NCBI GenBank assembly: GCA_944989445.1
Contig: CALYLW010000055.1
Location: 310,001 to 374,000 of the forward strand
Length of the DNA: 64,000 nt
Reading direction: 5' to 3'
From: Ampullaceana balthica
Taxonomy: Eukaryota > Mollusca > Gastropoda > Lymnaeidae
The position numbers and the translations under genes are program-made. The notes beneath the pieces are model-generated. The model was not told the origin of the DNA and did no database searches. It saw only the letters and a list, made by a program, of their open reading frames with translations. Shown here one piece after another: positions 61,117 through 64,000 of the stretch; the stretch's first letter is position 1; every line of letters starts with the position of its first letter.

Positions 61117-61582
61117 ATTGACCCGTAAAAACAAGAATTTGACTATAAATCCCTTATATATGAGACATAACTAACAGTATTGATTATTTTCAAACATTTA
61201 CAGACTGACACCGAGTGATGTCCCTTGTCTTTAATAAATGGGGGTGGGATGTGAGGGGGTTTCGGCACGACGGTCGGCGTCAACACGACGGTCGGCGTCA
61301 ACTCAAACTCACGTGAAACTGGCAGAAAAAAAACAATAACAAACAGTGAATTTTGAATTACATACCTCATATAAGGATAAACTAAAAATGCATTAATTTA
61401 ATTACGGTACGATTGATCGATCTGAAATTTTGATACGATGCATTGTTAGGTCAGACGGGTCCGTGTGCCAAATTTCAGTTCGATCGGATCATGGGAAGTG
61501 GGTCATTTTTGACTTCTGTTTTTCCGCCCGCCCGCCCGCCGAGCCCAAGACAGAGACGGCCGCGAAGTTAATATAAGGGATT
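61117..61582 (+). mobile_element. Family D element, copy D2 (left arm of a large palindrome)
   Basis: It begins near GACTATAAATCCCTTATATA and ends TTAATATAAGGGATTTA. It contains GATTGATCGATCTGAAATTT, ATGCATTGTTAGGTCAGACG, CGCCCGCCCGCCCGCC and a tandem 17-bp GACGGTCGGCGTCAACA (61269-61302). Confidence 0.8.
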
Positions 61583-61732
61583 TAATAATATAAACAGGTA
61601 CTTACATTTCAGTAGTAATTCACGTTCAATTACTTTCTTTTTTAAAGTTCGGTTTCATCTTTAATATACATATATATATTTAAATTTATTTGAATCTAAT
61701 TAACTCTTTAAAATGGAAAGGAAATATTGTCT

Positions 61733-62282
61733 TTTTAAATCCCTTATATTAACTTCACCGGTGTCTCTGTCTCTCTGTCTCTCTCTCATCATCTCATGGG
61801 CTCGGCGGGCGGAAAAACAAAAGTCGAAAATGACCCACTTCCAATGATCCGATCGAACTGAAATTTGGCACACGGACCCGTCTTACCTAACAATGCATCG
61901 TATCAAAATTTCAGATCGATCGAACGTACCGTAATTAAATTAATGCATTTTTAGTTTATCCTTATATGAGGTATGTAATTTTAATTCACGATTTGTTATT
62001 GTTTTTTTGCCACGTGAAAGTTTGAGCATTGAGGCGACCCAACGAAACGACGGTGCGCTTTTGTTTACATTTTACGTGTCACTCTGAGCTCGGTCAAGCG
62101 AATCGGTGACCAGACTTTTCCCCTCTCCCCCCTCCCACCCACCCCTCCCCCCCTAGGGTTATGAAGCAAACTTGTGTTAAGACAGATTCAGTCTGTAAAT
62201 GTTTGAAAATAATCAATACTGTTAGTTATGTCTCATATATAAGGGATTTATAGTCAAAAACTTTGTTTTTACGGGTTTGTTT
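61733..62282 (-). mobile_element. Family D element, copy D3 (right arm of the palindrome)
   Basis: It is inverted relative to D2: TTTAAATCCCTTATATTAAC at the left, ATATATAAGGGATTTATAGT at the right. The outer 80 bp and the inner 260 bp match D2 well. The part at about 62000-62190 differs from D2's 61210-61330, so the two are separate copies or one arm was altered. Spacer 61583-61732. Confidence 0.8.
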
Positions 62283-63009
62283 TATTTATTATTATAAATC
62301 AGAAAAGACTTGATGTTTTGGAAGTTTCTTTACAGTCTTCTAAAACAGAAAAAGTTGAATTATTTTCAAAATGAAAATTCGCTGGGGTAAGAGAGCTGAA
62401 ATTTTGAGCGCCTGGGGCGCCCTATACCTGACCCAGTGTATCAGCTGTACTTTTAAACATTCTATATTCTTTCTCCTTTTACATTTCCCCCTTCATTCGT
62501 TTCAAATTTATAATTTCGACAAAAAAAATAATTTCAGGCCGACGAAACAAAGCAACGCTCTCAACTAAAACCGAATGCAGTGCATTGTCATGTACAATGT
62601 TTCCCGCCGCGAACTCGGTTGATTACCTGACAGTTATTGTAACACCTTATACAGGTAAGTACGCCACATTGTACGCCAACCCGGTGTGTGTATAATGGCC
62701 ACAACTTGCATACTGTGAAGTTGCAGACAGAAGCGCCGCGCCGAACGTTTCTATAGCTGTCAGGTTTTTCTCTCTGGGCCCTGATTCTGTGATAGCAGCT
62801 CAAAATTAGCCTGTAATAATGCAAAGTCTGGTGTCCAGCTGAGAGGAAAGGACATAGGGAGAAGATTTTTTTTTAGAGAAAGTCGGACAACGGATGTGAT
62901 GGTCTTAGTTTATGGTAATGGCAGGGCTACAATAGTCGGGCAATGTGGAAGAAAACTTATGGAATTACATTGAACGTGGAGCTTTTGGAAACTATGACTT
63001 GTTAAAACA
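62283..63009. other. No recognisable feature
   Basis: Unique-looking sequence with no repeat or gene recognised. Confidence 0.5.
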
Positions 63010-63893
63010 AGTTTTTGACTATAAATCCTTTATGTACGAGACGTAACTAAAAGAATTATTATTAAACAATATAATTTGCAATTGTCACGAAAGCAGTGTC
63101 TGTCAGTCCTGACGCTACTAATTTTAGAAAGCAGGGAAAACCAAATTAATGCACCAAAGCATCAAAAGGTGTGCAAATTAAATATGCGCTGTAAAAAAAA
63201 ATTATATGACGTCATTGTTTTCGCTCATATTTTAATTTTGGAAAAGGGATCAATGTAAAAAGAGAATTTGATTATGGTTAATTATAAAATAAAAATTAAA
63301 AAAACCTATTATAAAAATACTTTGTGTACATTTCAGAAAGTTTAATATTTCGTATTTATCAAACAAGGACAAGATAGTTGGGCTTTTGAAAAAGGTCGGC
63401 GCCGTAGGCGCCCTAAAAAAAGTGCATTTTTTAATAAAATAAATAGATTTCAGCTGAAAACGTCCGTCGTTTTTGACGGGTGTACGCTAGTGTTCATTAT
63501 AATACGCAGCGCAAGACCATCCAAAAATATAAAATTGTAGTTATGTTTAATATAATCACCGATCAGGATTATAAAAAGTGTTGTCAATTAAATACGCACC
63601 TTATTGCGCGACAGGAAAGGTCTTTCAATATAATATACACTCTTATATCTCAAAAATTTAACATAATACATAGAGATAAATAAAATAATCTAAAAATTCA
63701 ATAATTCAATTATAGTACATGCGATCGATCTGAAATTTTTATACAGCGTTTTTATCATCGGCACAAAACTGCCTGAAAAATTTCAGCTCGCTAGCTTACG
63801 AGGAAGTGGGTTAAAAATCGATCCAAAGTTTTATCGACAAGCAAACAAGGGCTCAAACAAACAGACACCACGAGTTAATATAAAGGATTTAAA
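63010..63893 (+). mobile_element. Family D element, copy D4, carrying an F insertion
   Basis: The left end GACTATAAATCCTTTATGTA and right end GAGTTAATATAAAGGATTTA are inverted. The right half matches D1 (TTCATTATAATACGCAGCGC, GCGATCGATCTGAAATTTTT, TTTCAGCTCGCTAGCTTACG). The left half holds a family F piece. Confidence 0.75.
63160..63420 (+). mobile_element. Family F copy F4 inside D4
   Basis: Same orientation as F3: CATCAAAAGGTGTGCAAATT, ATTATATGACGTCATTGTTT, AATACTTTGTGTACATTTCA, ending GGTCGGCGCCGTAGGCGCCC, so the GGCGCC hairpin is kept. The exact junctions with D4 are not resolved. Confidence 0.75.
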
Positions 63894-64000
63894 ATCTTAA
63901 AGTAAGATATTTTTTTTAAGGACAATTGATTTTCATAGCCTTATGACTCATTTTGTGAATAGTTCAAATCTTTAGAGAGCATGTTACCCATTTTTAAATA

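Overview
This window looks like metazoan, probably invertebrate, non-genic DNA. It is AT-rich, has no rRNA, no recognisable tRNA, no operon-like gene spacing and no convincing host exon. It is full of hAT transposons, a Penelope-like relic, Helitron-like or foldback repeats and minisatellites. A mollusc is a reasonable guess from the repeat mix, but nothing seen proves it. By reading alone I find no intact protein-coding gene. The only coding homology is in broken transposable elements.

Layout. 0-1.7 kb: degenerate GGCC-rich repeats, a Penelope-like GIY-YIG relic and a CATCACC tract. 2.9-4.5 kb: a 1.6-kb TIR transposon (family T, TIR GGGGCCGTCC) that carries a hAT MITE. 4.6-14.1 kb: six tandem arrays with units of 24, 36, about 47, 37, 19 and about 47 bp. 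14.7-19.7 kb: an old Ac-type hAT into which two Buster-type hATs and a small MITE inserted. One Buster hAT contains an in-frame 14-copy expansion of its own LNHRQF codons. 20.2-20.7 kb: a 45-bp array. 22.4-27.8 kb: two related E elements, then family F (GGCGCC hairpin plus CTAG end) and a family G duplication. 30.5-31.9 kb: a family D element, then a 29-bp array. 35.8-36.4 kb: a 32-36-bp array. 39.7-42.2 kb: foldback elements. 45.3 kb: a 408-bp family T MITE. 48.1-52.1 kb: a 4-kb array of 48-bp units with higher-order structure. 53.1-53.5 kb: a MITE beside a 29-bp array. 55.4-57.2 kb: a second large family T copy, then a 22-bp array split by a MITE. 58.3 and 60.6 kb: short arrays, the second ending at a MITE. 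61.1-63.9 kb: three family D copies, two forming a large palindrome and one carrying an F insertion.

How the parts relate. Tandem arrays cover roughly 12 kb, near a fifth of the window, and transposon-derived DNA covers most of the rest of the annotated sequence. Insertion order can be read from target-site duplications and from empty-site comparison between the two large T copies. The clearest unusual biology is the minisatellite born inside a hAT transposase reading frame, the set of perfect TGACGTCA octamers carried almost only by repeats, and the repeated closeness of MITE ends and minisatellites. Long unique stretches (31.9-35.8, 36.4-39.7, 42.2-45.3, 57.2-60.6 kb) hold nothing I can name. 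They could include introns or regulatory DNA of a flanking gene.
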